Shown in pieces: positions 41,495 to 49,502 of a stretch of DNA of 64,000 nucleotides. Both the position numbers and the translations under genes were made by a program. Source of the stretch: JAUIET01 sp964352475 (lineage in GTDB: Bacteria > Pseudomonadota > Gammaproteobacteria > Pseudomonadales > JAUIET01); NCBI GenBank assembly GCA_964352475.1, contig CAYGSL010000009.1, forward strand, positions 1-64,000. Direction: 5' to 3'. The notes under the pieces are model-generated. The model was not told the DNA's origin, searched no databases, and saw only the letters and a list, made by a program, of their open reading frames with translations. Position 1 is the stretch's first letter, and every line of letters begins with the position of its first letter.

Positions 41495-42316
41495 ATGACG
41501 GGGCAGCTAGCAGGGCAGGAGTTTCCTTCACACTGTCGTCAGTGGCGACAATACCGAAAATTGTCACAGCTGGAGCTGGCAATGGAAGCCAATGTCTCCC
41601 AGCGCCACATTAGCTGGCTTGAGACCGGGCGCAGCAAGCCCAGTCGGGAAATGGTCATTCGCCTGTCTGAGGCCCTGGATATTCCGCTTCGTGAACGCAA
41701 CAACTTGCTGCGCGCTGCGGGTTTTGCTGCCGTGTATTCAGAACGCAGTTTGCAAGAGCCGGATATGGCGCCCGTTCTCGATGCATTGAACAGAGTGCTT
41801 GAACATCACAACCCTCTGCCGGCGGTTGTAATCGACAGATTCTGGAATGTGGTAATGATGAATACCGCAGGAGAACTACTGTTCAGCATGGCAGAACCAG
41901 GTGAGACCTATATAAGTGATATGGGAGAACAATATCGGCATAATCTAGCCGCATTAACCTTACACCCTGACGGTTTCCGACAATTTATCACCAATTGGGA
42001 CCAGGCCGCGCCAACTCTTGTGCGCCGCTTAAAGCGCGAAGCTGTGGAAAACCGCGATCAGGAATACGCCAAGCTGTTGACGAAATTGAGTGAGCTAGCA
42101 GGCCCATTGGAGACTACCGAGCTTCCTGATGAGCAATTGTTACCCGTTTTACCTTTAGAGCTACAGCGAGATGATTTGAGATTAAGCCTTTTTTCAGTCA
42201 TCTCAACCTTCGGCACTGCACAAGATATAACAGCTGATGAGCTACGAGTTGAAGCTTTCTATCCTGGCGACAGCGACACAGACGATTTTTTCCGCAGTAT
42301 GCAGAGCCCTCATTAA
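41495..42316 (+). CDS. XRE-family regulator with MmyB-like ligand domain
   Basis: A 273-residue protein. N-terminal Cro/CI helix-turn-helix (about 8-70, WRQYRKLSQLELAMEANVSQRHISWLETG). The rest is an MmyB-like sensor domain (about 90-265, PAVVIDRFWNVVMMNTAGELLF), a PAS-related fold that binds small hydrophobic ligands. GGAG precedes ATG 41495. The likely target is the divergent DUF2834-like gene, by position only. The upstream in-frame start at 41453 lacks a site. Confidence 0.9.
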   Translation: MTGQLAGQEFPSHCRQWRQYRKLSQLELAMEANVSQRHISWLETGRSKPSREMVIRLSEALDIPLRERNNLLRAAGFAAVYSERSLQEPDMAPVLDALNRVLEHHNPLPAVVIDRFWNVVMMNTAGELLFSMAEPGETYISDMGEQYRHNLAALTLHPDGFRQFITNWDQAAPTLVRRLKREAVENRDQEYAKLLTKLSELAGPLETTELPDEQLLPVLPLELQRDDLRLSLFSVISTFGTAQDITADELRVEAFYPGDSDTDDFFRSMQSPH

Positions 42317-42409
42317 CGGCGCGCTTGCGCAGTAATGCCGAACTCTGTGCTCAAAACCCCTTGGCGCTTACCATATACTTGAACGCTGTGAACAGCGGAG
42401 ACTGCGCTC

Positions 42410-42895
42410 ATGAGATTAGTTAGATTGTTTTTTATTGTTTGCCTGGTGGCGGTGCAAGCGCAGGCTCAGGCAACCGAAAATCGAGTGTTCAAAATAGACA
42501 TGGGGCCAGGCTGGGCCGAAATGACGGCTGGTCAGGACGACCAGAAGTACTATTACAGCTATGGAAATCGCGAAGACAAAGCATTCGTGTTGTTCCATAT
42601 TGGCAAAGACAAAGACAAGAACTATACCGACCAGCTAAGTGCAGAGCTGATTGGTGAAGCTACCCGGGAAGTAAAAGCCCGCGGCGGCAATATTCAGGAA
42701 TCGGCACGGTATAAGCGCAAAGGCTGTACTGTGGACTATCTGGCCTATTTCAAGCCGGAGAAAGAAGGCACTAATGTTGATTTCTATATGTATTGCAGTG
42801 GCAAGCTGATTACCGCGAACTACGCGTTGCAAGGCATGGATGAGGTTAACATTGCGCTGGCCAAGGACATCCATAAGAGCTTCAAGCTGAAATAA
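42410..42895 (+). CDS. Secreted protein of unknown function
   Basis: A 161-residue protein with a clear signal peptide (LVRLFFIVCLVAVQAQA, cleavage after AQA). The mature part of about 140 residues is mixed charged and aromatic, with two Cys (KGCTVDY and MYCSGK) near residues 104 and 124. GGAG precedes the ATG. It lies 15 nt before the patatin gene on the same strand and may share its mRNA. No family recognised. Confidence 0.75.
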   Translation: MRLVRLFFIVCLVAVQAQAQATENRVFKIDMGPGWAEMTAGQDDQKYYYSYGNREDKAFVLFHIGKDKDKNYTDQLSAELIGEATREVKARGGNIQESARYKRKGCTVDYLAYFKPEKEGTNVDFYMYCSGKLITANYALQGMDEVNIALAKDIHKSFKLK

Positions 42896-42910
42896 GAGCG
42901 AAGAAGGCGC

Positions 42911-44041
42911 GTGAAAACAGGCCTGGTATTGTCGGGCGGTGGTGCGCGCGGCGCTTATCAAGTAGGTGTGCTGAAAGCGATAGGCGACCTGCGTCCCAAG
43001 AACGCGCACAATCCTTTTTCCATTATTAGCGGCACTTCCTCGGGTGCAATAAACGCGGTTGCATTGGCGTCGTCAGCGAATAATTTTCGTTTGGCCGTCA
43101 AAAAAGTAGAGCGCTTGTGGAACAGCCTGCATGTAGACTTAATCTACAAGGCGCAGCGCCGGGATGTGGCCTACAGTGTAGCCCGCTTACTCGGCTCTTT
43201 GTTTAACGATGGTGTGGGTAAAACCCGCCCGGTGGCTTTGCTGGACAATGAGCCACTGCGCCAATTGCTGCACAGGCGCGTTAAATTTGGCAATATTCAG
43301 CGGCGTATTGATGCGGGTTATCTTGACGCGGTTGCGGTCACCGCAACCGGCTATCACTCTGGCGAATGCGTTACCTTTTTTGAAGGCAAACCAGAGATGG
43401 AAAAGTGGCGCAGGCTGCGCCATGTTGGTGTGCCGGCTGACTTGACGGTAAGCCATCTTCTGGCTTCCAGCGCGATACCGGCCATATTTCCAGCGGAAAG
43501 ACTCAGCCGTGAGTATTTCGGCGATGGCGCCCTACGCCAGCTCACACCGCTGAACCCGGCATTGCGCCTGGGTGCAAATCGGCTGCTGGTAATAGGGGTC
43601 AGCGGCAACGCCAGGGTTCCGATTCGCCATGACGAAGAGAAACATTCACCGTCGCTGGCACAAATGATAGGCCACGTATTCAAGAGCGCGTTTATAGACA
43701 GCATGGACGCTGATCTTGAGCACCTGATGAGGATCAATAACCTTTTGGGCATGATCCAGTTGGAAAATCCGTATGCGGAAACTGACGGACTACGAACTGT
43801 CGATCTGCTGGCCATCAACCCGTCCATAGAATTTGACGAACTGGCCGCCAAACACGTGCCCGACTTACCACCTGCAATGCGTACCCTGATGGGAATAATC
43901 GGCGCCACCGGCAAAGGCGGAGGCGCCAGCCTGGCCAGTTACCTGCTGTTTGAAAGTGAATTCTGCAAAGAATTGATCCAGCATGGATACGAAGACACCA
44001 TGGAACTTGAAAACGAAATTCGCTTATTTTTCGACGAGTAG
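42911..44041 (+). CDS. Patatin-like phospholipase
   Basis: A 376-residue lipid acyl hydrolase: oxyanion motif LSGGGARGAYQVG at the N-terminus, nucleophile Ser in ISGTSSGAINAVAL (GxSxG), and the dyad Asp in YFGDGALRQLTP. No signal peptide, so it acts in the cytoplasm or on the inner membrane face. It starts at GTG, preceded by GAAGG. Lipid substrate unknown. It is the last protein gene before the tRNA-Arg region. Confidence 0.93.
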   Translation: MKTGLVLSGGGARGAYQVGVLKAIGDLRPKNAHNPFSIISGTSSGAINAVALASSANNFRLAVKKVERLWNSLHVDLIYKAQRRDVAYSVARLLGSLFNDGVGKTRPVALLDNEPLRQLLHRRVKFGNIQRRIDAGYLDAVAVTATGYHSGECVTFFEGKPEMEKWRRLRHVGVPADLTVSHLLASSAIPAIFPAERLSREYFGDGALRQLTPLNPALRLGANRLLVIGVSGNARVPIRHDEEKHSPSLAQMIGHVFKSAFIDSMDADLEHLMRINNLLGMIQLENPYAETDGLRTVDLLAINPSIEFDELAAKHVPDLPPAMRTLMGIIGATGKGGGASLASYLLFESEFCKELIQHGYEDTMELENEIRLFFDE

Positions 44042-44068
44042 AAATCGTGTATAGTGCGTTGCCTCTAA

Positions 44069-44128
44069 GCGCCCTCAGCTCAGCTCACTATAAAGAGAGA
44101 GTACCTGGCTTCGAACCAGACGGCGCGC
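44069..44128 (+). pseudogene. Degenerate partial copy of tRNA-Arg(UCG)
   Basis: GCGCCCT then AGCTCAGCT (acceptor and D-arm), 12 unrelated bases, AGAGTACCTGGCTTCGAACC (anticodon arm with the same TCG loop), then GGCGCGC (acceptor end). The variable loop and T-arm are missing, so it cannot fold as a tRNA. It lies 22 nt before the intact gene and has a -10-like TATAGT 13 nt upstream. Confidence 0.8.
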
Positions 44129-44150
44129 GATGCGGTACAATCATTTTTCA

Positions 44151-44227
44151 GCGCCCTTAGCTCAGCTGGATAGAGTACCTGGCTTCGAACCAGGTGGTCG
44201 GGAGTTCGAATCTCTCAGGGCGCGCCA
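44151..44227 (+). tRNA. tRNA-Arg (anticodon UCG)
   Basis: A 77-nt cloverleaf: acceptor GCGCCCT with AGGGCGC, D-arm AGCTCAGCTGG, anticodon stem CCTGG/CCAGG with loop CTTCGAA (anticodon TCG, reads CGA), T-arm GAGTTCGAATCTC and an encoded CCA. TACAAT lies 9 nt upstream as a possible -10. A terminator follows at 44236. Confidence 0.95.
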
Positions 44228-44235
44228 CCTATATA

Positions 44236-44260
44236 AAAGGTCCCGAATGGGGCCTTTTTT
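44236..44260 (+). terminator. Rho-independent terminator of tRNA-Arg
   Basis: AAAGGTCCC, loop GAAT, GGGGCCTTT (9 pairs, one G-T), ending in a T run of six. It begins 8 nt after the tRNA CCA end and lies 100 nt before the GAF-TetR start. Confidence 0.9.
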
Positions 44261-44359
44261 ATGTGTGCTGGGTCCTTGGGTTATGAAGAGAAATCCTTCG
44301 ACTTGTGCTTCCCGTTATACAGTGACATCATTGCCGGCGAACGAGTAACGGAAGAGCTT

Positions 44360-45433
44360 GTGACAGATACAGCGGATGTCATTGAAGAAGAGCGACTTGA
44401 GGCACTGCGAAGCCTCAAAGTGTTGGACACGGAATCCAACCCGGCAGTAGATGCAGTAGTTGTTGCAGCTGCAAAACTGCTGGATGTGCCAATCGCACTG
44501 GTCTCTCTGGTTGACAAAAATCGACAATGGTTCAAGGCAAACTATGGTCTTGAAGAGGTGACTGAAACCGAGCGGTCGGTTGCTTTTTGCGATCATGCCA
44601 TTCGAGATCATGGCGTATTTTGCGTTGAGAATGCTGCGATTGATCCGGATTTCCGTGACAATCCCATGGTGACCGGTTCACCGGATGTGCGCTTTTATGC
44701 AGGTGCACCCTTACGGCTTCCCAGTGGGCACCAGGTGGGAACCCTCTGTGTTATAGATCAGAAACCCAGGCGAATGGATAAAGAGCAGCTCAATGCTCTG
44801 GGTCGCCTGAGTGACGTAGTTGTAGACTTGTTGATAAAAGAGCGTTCGAATACCTCCGAGATCAACGAAGAAACCAGCAAGCGTATCGAAATCGTTGATA
44901 AAGCACTTGATACCCTGGTGGAATTTGGTGGCGCGGAATTCTCAGTGCGAAAAGTAGCTCTGGCTCTTGAGATTACACCCGGTCATTTGCAGCACTACTT
45001 CAAAACCCGCGGCGATCTTTTTTACGCCATGCTGGACCGCCTGGAAGAGCGTTTGCGGCGCCATTATCAACAGCATATCGCAAGAGTTAGAAACCCGGTG
45101 GACAGGTTGGTGTTGTGCGCTGAGTATATATTGAGCGACGACGGCGAAAACAAAAATTTGCCCTTGCTTCGCGAATTTTGGGCAATTTCAAACAAGGACA
45201 GCGCGCTTGCCGAATCTTTGGCAGGCTATTATAAAGATGTGCGTTTGTTTGCGGCGAGGGCGTTGCTAGAGGCTAACCCAGACCTGCAACGCGATCAGGC
45301 CCGACTGCGTGCCAGTGCAGGAGTGGCCCTGCTAACCGGAGCTTTTATTTATAACAAGCCCTGGGGAACTCAGTCTGAGGTCGATGGTTTGAAAGAATAC
45401 ATTACCCAACACATTGCGGGTCTACCGTTTTAG
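44360..45433 (+). CDS. GAF-TetR fusion transcriptional regulator
   Basis: A 357-residue protein joining two modules. Residues 10-160: a GAF domain (EERLEALRSLKVLDTESNPA, PIALVSLVDKNRQWF, FCDHAI, FYAGAPLRLPSGHQVGTLCVID), the type usually found ahead of histidine kinases or cyclases. Residues 175-357: a TetR regulator with its helix-turn-helix (GGAEFSVRKVALALEITPGHLQHYFKTRGDLFYAML) and a ligand-binding-type C-terminus. I chose GTG 44360, which has GGAAG 5 nt upstream; the frame is open back into the tRNA terminator. Its end overlaps the convergent GNAT gene by 4 nt. Confidence 0.85.
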   Translation: MTDTADVIEEERLEALRSLKVLDTESNPAVDAVVVAAAKLLDVPIALVSLVDKNRQWFKANYGLEEVTETERSVAFCDHAIRDHGVFCVENAAIDPDFRDNPMVTGSPDVRFYAGAPLRLPSGHQVGTLCVIDQKPRRMDKEQLNALGRLSDVVVDLLIKERSNTSEINEETSKRIEIVDKALDTLVEFGGAEFSVRKVALALEITPGHLQHYFKTRGDLFYAMLDRLEERLRRHYQQHIARVRNPVDRLVLCAEYILSDDGENKNLPLLREFWAISNKDSALAESLAGYYKDVRLFAARALLEANPDLQRDQARLRASAGVALLTGAFIYNKPWGTQSEVDGLKEYITQHIAGLPF

Positions 45434-45894
45434 CTTAGTAGGCTGTAGTTAAAGCCAACGAAAGGCTCCACTTCGCTGGGGTTTAAAGATTCGTATAGAG
45501 CTCTTGCCGCTCTATTGTCGGTTTCTGTGCCCAACCACAGTTCTGTGCAATCATTTTCTCTGGCCAGGCGCAATAAGTAGTGCATCATAGCGGCACCTAC
45601 ACCAAGGCGGCGGAAATTCGCTGTCACGTCCAATTCGTCTACGTATAACCAGCGGCTATTGGCATAGGCCTTATCCAGAATTGCTGCCGCCGCCATCCCT
45701 GCAAATTCGCCATTCACTTTGGCGCTGAGAAATATATGCCCAGACTGCTGCAGGTATGTCTCCAGGCCTTGAGCCGTGTATTCGCCATCGCTAATCTCGT
45801 TATCAGGGGTCCAACTGGCGGAATTGATCTGAGCCACTAGGCTTGCCAGGTCGCTGTTGATAGAAACGAGATCAATGCTTATTGCGGTTGTCAT
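45430..45894 (-). CDS. GNAT-family N-acetyltransferase
   Basis: A 154-residue acetyltransferase fold: IFLSAKVNGEFAGMAAAAI, LYVDELDVTANFRRLGVGAAMMHYLL (acetyl-CoA pyrophosphate loop RRLGVGA) and ELWLGTETDNRAARALYESL. Substrate unknown. It is the last gene of the minus-strand operon that starts with the Rieske gene, 26 nt after the UPF0178 gene, and may be a passenger. Confidence 0.88.
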   Translation of the reverse strand: MTTAISIDLVSINSDLASLVAQINSASWTPDNEISDGEYTAQGLETYLQQSGHIFLSAKVNGEFAGMAAAAILDKAYANSRWLYVDELDVTANFRRLGVGAAMMHYLLRLARENDCTELWLGTETDNRAARALYESLNPSEVEPFVGFNYSLLS

Positions 45895-45920
45895 TCTGGC
45901 GGCCTCCTTTCGAGTTTAAT

Positions 45921-46370
45921 TCAACGTTGTGCGCGGGTAATTATGCGGTCCAGGTGGTTGGCGAAATCTTGCTTGTTGGTTTGATTGATAGGCGGAGGTC
46001 CACCGCTATTGATACCGCTTGCCCGCAAGGTTTCATTGAAATCACGCATATTGAGTCGCTGGCGGATATTCTCTTCAGTGTGCAAGCTGCCACGCGGGCT
46101 TAGTGCCAGCCCACCTTTTTCCATCACTTCTGCGGCCAGCGGTATATCACTGGTGATAACAAGGTCACCCGACTCCAGCAAACGTACAATTTCGTTATCT
46201 GCCGCATCAAATCCGGATGCCACCTGCATGCTGCGGATAAACCTTGAAGGTGGCGTGCGAACATGATGATTGGCAACCAGAATTGTCTCTACCTCACGCT
46301 TGTTTGCCGCGCGAAACAGAATCTCCTTGATCACTACCGGACAGGCGTCGCCGTCTATCCACACCTTCAT
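45921..46370 (-). CDS. UPF0178 (YaiI/YqxD) family protein
   Basis: A 149-residue protein of the DUF188/UPF0178 family: MKVWIDGDACPVVIKEILF at the N-terminus, VANHHV, GFDAADNEIV, DLVITSDIPLAAEV and the C-terminal RDFNETLRASGINSGGPPP. The acidic clusters resemble PIN-like nuclease sites, but function is unproven. Its ATG overlaps the preceding stop (TAATG). Confidence 0.93.
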   Translation of the reverse strand: MKVWIDGDACPVVIKEILFRAANKREVETILVANHHVRTPPSRFIRSMQVASGFDAADNEIVRLLESGDLVITSDIPLAAEVMEKGGLALSPRGSLHTEENIRQRLNMRDFNETLRASGINSGGPPPINQTNKQDFANHLDRIITRAQR

Positions 46371-47584
46371 TAATGATCCGCCTGTAGCAGTGTATCGAAA
46401 TTGACCTTGCGTACTGTGGGCATGGGCACGCTTTCAGATTTTGCGTCCAGCCACCTAAGTGTCATAAAGCCGAAGTTATGTTTGCTGGTATCCAGCCAAT
46501 TAGGATGGCCGGGATCGTTATGCGCCACTACAAATTCTACCGAGCCGTCGGCATTAAATTCAACTTCCTTCATGGTGCGTGATATTGGCCGGTGTAAATA
46601 GTCAGGTAACTCATGCCAGCGAGACTCAAGAGCAAGATTCCAGTAGCGTGTTTGAGGTGGCATTACTTCTATTATCAGCGCCTCATGATCGTCCAGCTGA
46701 TAGCTTCCCAGCATATATAAGTTGTCGGTACCGGCAATATCATCACCGAAATTCTCTGAGGTAGCCCTAATAAAACTGTTAGTTTGCTCCATCAGCTCGG
46801 GCAAGATGTATCTGTGCAAGGTAGACAATTTCAATATCGCAAAACTGGCGCCTTCTATCAGCCCGGCAATCTCTTCATCAGATGGAGGTACATATTCAGC
46901 TTGCTGGCCAAGTACTCGAATGTTGAGTTGCGGTAGCACTTCAGTTGCTCTGTCGGCGATATACTGACGCACCAAAATTCCTGAGGCATCGCGTGGAATC
47001 TGTATCCAGTCGCCATCCCGGTCCGGTTTTTCTTTGGCAAGAATTAAAGTGAAATTGCCGTTTTCGTCTTTGCTCAGCATTTTGTCGCTGATGTAGTCAA
47101 CGTTTCGTCTCGGGTTTTTACCTTGGCCCGCGTTGATTGTGAACCCCAGGTAAGCAACGCTGCCAACGTTTCCGGTAATGATGTAGTCATATTGACCGTC
47201 TATCCAGACATGCTCATATTCGGCATCCGGGTTGTCGCCGCCCAGCTTGCGTTTAAGAGTGTCCATGCGTTGGAAATGCGGTAGCTTTGGGTTGCCGTCG
47301 CCGGCGAGTTCGCTGGCTTGTGCGACCAGACGCAACACCCAACGCATACCCTCAACCGCTTCTTGCTCGGTGCGGGCATCTTGCAGCACCAGTTGGCGGG
47401 TGCTGGCAATCATTGCCTCAAGATCCATCAGCGCCTGGTGTGATTTCAATGTGCTGTAGTCAGCCGTTGCATCGTTGCCAAAACTGCCCAATGTTGCAAA
47501 CAGAGCAGCACCTCGTGGTAGCTGTTGTCCTATCACAACACCAGCAATCAGCAGCAGTAAAGCAATCGCCAGTTTTTTAAGCAT
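46370..47584 (-). CDS. DUF1214 domain-containing membrane-anchored protein
   Basis: A 404-residue protein with an N-terminal membrane helix or signal (MLKKLAIALLLLIAGVVIG) and a large extracytoplasmic part. The second half matches DUF1214 as I know it (YMLGSYQLDDHEALIIEVMPPQTRYWNLALES, followed by FVVAHNDPGHPNWLDT). Function unknown. AGGGGG precedes ATG 47584; the frame is open upstream but that part is Cys- and His-rich and unlike the family. It begins 28 nt after the sulfatase-type gene and overlaps the next gene by 1 nt. Confidence 0.8.
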   Translation of the reverse strand: MLKKLAIALLLLIAGVVIGQQLPRGAALFATLGSFGNDATADYSTLKSHQALMDLEAMIASTRQLVLQDARTEQEAVEGMRWVLRLVAQASELAGDGNPKLPHFQRMDTLKRKLGGDNPDAEYEHVWIDGQYDYIITGNVGSVAYLGFTINAGQGKNPRRNVDYISDKMLSKDENGNFTLILAKEKPDRDGDWIQIPRDASGILVRQYIADRATEVLPQLNIRVLGQQAEYVPPSDEEIAGLIEGASFAILKLSTLHRYILPELMEQTNSFIRATSENFGDDIAGTDNLYMLGSYQLDDHEALIIEVMPPQTRYWNLALESRWHELPDYLHRPISRTMKEVEFNADGSVEFVVAHNDPGHPNWLDTSKHNFGFMTLRWLDAKSESVPMPTVRKVNFDTLLQADH

Positions 47585-47612
47585 ATGCGCTGTCCCCCTG
47601 ATAGCGTGCGGA

Positions 47613-49502
47613 TTAGCGTTGTGTACGGGTGGCCGATGGGCTAAGCAAATACTGCAGCGAATACACTGGCAACACGGCACTGAGCTGAGCTTCACGCGGC
47701 ACCCCTGTGTTGGGCTCTACGTAGCGTTCGTGAGCATAGCGAAATAATGACAAGGCCGCACGGCTCATCTCCTGTTGTGGTTGCGCCGGCACCAGTTCCC
47801 CGTGTGAACCACGTTGCCACGCAGCCACCTGTTCGTTGCGACGCAATACGGTGAGCGAATGGCCATCGTATAACCCTAATAGGTAATCATGCTCAACCGG
47901 GGCAACCCCGCTGACATTCTTCGCGAGCAGGTTTCTACCAATGAAACCCTCTGTGTTTTTCAGGCCCAGAGTACTTACCACCGTCATTGGTATGTCCATA
48001 AGAGAACCAACACCCTGGCGCTCTGAAGGAGATTGCCCTGGCACAAGCATAATGGCCGGCAGCCTATAGCTGTCAATCGGAATCAGGCTGTCTCCCTCAG
48101 GGTTAGGTCCATGGTCTGGTGTGATCACAATAAGAGTGTCTTTAAACCACGGCCGTTTTTCCGCCTTATCCAGAAATTGCCCCAATGCCCAATCGGCGTA
48201 GGCCACAGCATATTCCTGCTTACGTTCATTGGCGGGGTATTCAATACGGCCCACAGGAAAGTCATAAGGGCGGTGATTGCTAACGGTTAGCGTTGAGACA
48301 AACACGCGATCATGCGCCTGTGTTTTGGCATCCATTTCCGCCAGTACGCGGTCAAACAGAATTTCATCTGCAACTCCCCACGATGTTTCGAACCACTTGT
48401 TGCTGAAGTCGTCGCGGGTATAGACAGTATCAAAGCCGATGTTTGACCAGTACGGTTTGAAGTTGGAAAAACCGGGCCAGCCACCGTACACAAAGCTGGT
48501 TTCAAAACCTGCGTTTTGCAACTCGCGCGGCAGCGAACTGAGTTTTTCATAACCATCGCGCTGGTTAAGCGCAATCCCAGGCAGTGGTGGAACACCGTGC
48601 AAGATTGCCTCAACACCTCGAGTGGTACGCGTGCCCGTGGCCATCAAATGGCTGAGGTAAACACCTTTTTTACGCCACCTATCAAAATGCGGCATGTACT
48701 GAGCGCGACGTTGCTCATCCCACCAGTTAGGCCCAGCCAAGGATTCCTCGATAATCAGCAAGACATGCTTTACCGGAGCGGTACTACCGGAATTGGATTT
48801 GTTGGCCAACTCAGGAATTTTTAGGCTGTCACGGTCAGCAGTAGCGGGGCTTGCGTAAACGCCTTCCCATTGTGTTTCGTCAATCAGGCTGGCGTGCAAA
48901 ACTTTTTGCATGCCATTGCTGCCCAGGTCATTAAGGTGCCTGGACGGCCATGGCGTAAACGGTTGCAGCTGCCATTGTATAAGACCACCAAGCAAAAATA
49001 CTGCCGCCGTTGCCCAGACGCCACTGCTTGAAGCAATAGATTGCTGCAGGGAATTCAGACCTGGCAACAACTGACGGTAGATAAGATAGACCAGAAGCAG
49101 TAGTGGCAAAATAAGCAGGCTCAAGGCAAATTGGTCTTCCAGGAACACCAGAACTTCTACGGGATACGCGAGGTAATGGAATACCAGCCGGTCGGCACGG
49201 CCGTCGAAGTCTATCCAGAAAAATACGTCAACAATGACGAAAAGAATCCACAGCAAAATACCGATTGCCAAAAACAAACGTGCAGCTATGGGTCTGAGCA
49301 ATGCAGTAAGTACGAGTAGCGCAAACAAGGCCAGAAACAACATGGAGTCATTGATTAGCCCAATGACCATGGCTTGCATAACTTCAGCTATTTCCTTAAA
49401 CACCCCACTGGGTTTTTCATACCACCACATCCATACACGCAGCAGAAGATTCGCGAACAAAAACCAAACCAAGCAGCGAAGTGGCGCCTGTAAACTTTTC
49501 AT
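47613..49502 (-). CDS. LtaS/MdoB-type sulfatase-fold membrane enzyme
   Basis: A 629-residue protein. About five N-terminal membrane helices (residues 8-185), then a periplasmic alkaline phosphatase-type domain: metal Glu in VLLIIEESLAG, nucleophile Thr in MATGTRTTRGVEAIL, NAGFETSFVYGG, and metal Asp/His in VITPDHGPNPEGDS. This is the plan of lipoteichoic acid synthases, OpgB/MdoB and phosphoethanolamine transferases, which move a phosphate-linked head group from a lipid. The exact donor and acceptor cannot be told. It overlaps the RND gene by 4 nt (ATGA). Confidence 0.88.
   Translation of the reverse strand: MKSLQAPLRCLVWFLFANLLLRVWMWWYEKPSGVFKEIAEVMQAMVIGLINDSMLFLALFALLVLTALLRPIAARLFLAIGILLWILFVIVDVFFWIDFDGRADRLVFHYLAYPVEVLVFLEDQFALSLLILPLLLLVYLIYRQLLPGLNSLQQSIASSSGVWATAAVFLLGGLIQWQLQPFTPWPSRHLNDLGSNGMQKVLHASLIDETQWEGVYASPATADRDSLKIPELANKSNSGSTAPVKHVLLIIEESLAGPNWWDEQRRAQYMPHFDRWRKKGVYLSHLMATGTRTTRGVEAILHGVPPLPGIALNQRDGYEKLSSLPRELQNAGFETSFVYGGWPGFSNFKPYWSNIGFDTVYTRDDFSNKWFETSWGVADEILFDRVLAEMDAKTQAHDRVFVSTLTVSNHRPYDFPVGRIEYPANERKQEYAVAYADWALGQFLDKAEKRPWFKDTLIVITPDHGPNPEGDSLIPIDSYRLPAIMLVPGQSPSERQGVGSLMDIPMTVVSTLGLKNTEGFIGRNLLAKNVSGVAPVEHDYLLGLYDGHSLTVLRRNEQVAAWQRGSHGELVPAQPQQEMSRAALSLFRYAHERYVEPNTGVPREAQLSAVLPVYSLQYLLSPSATRTQR

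Noticed and set aside
44130..44348. 72-residue plus-strand frame over tRNA-Arg
   Set aside because: It is a translation of the tRNA gene and its terminator.
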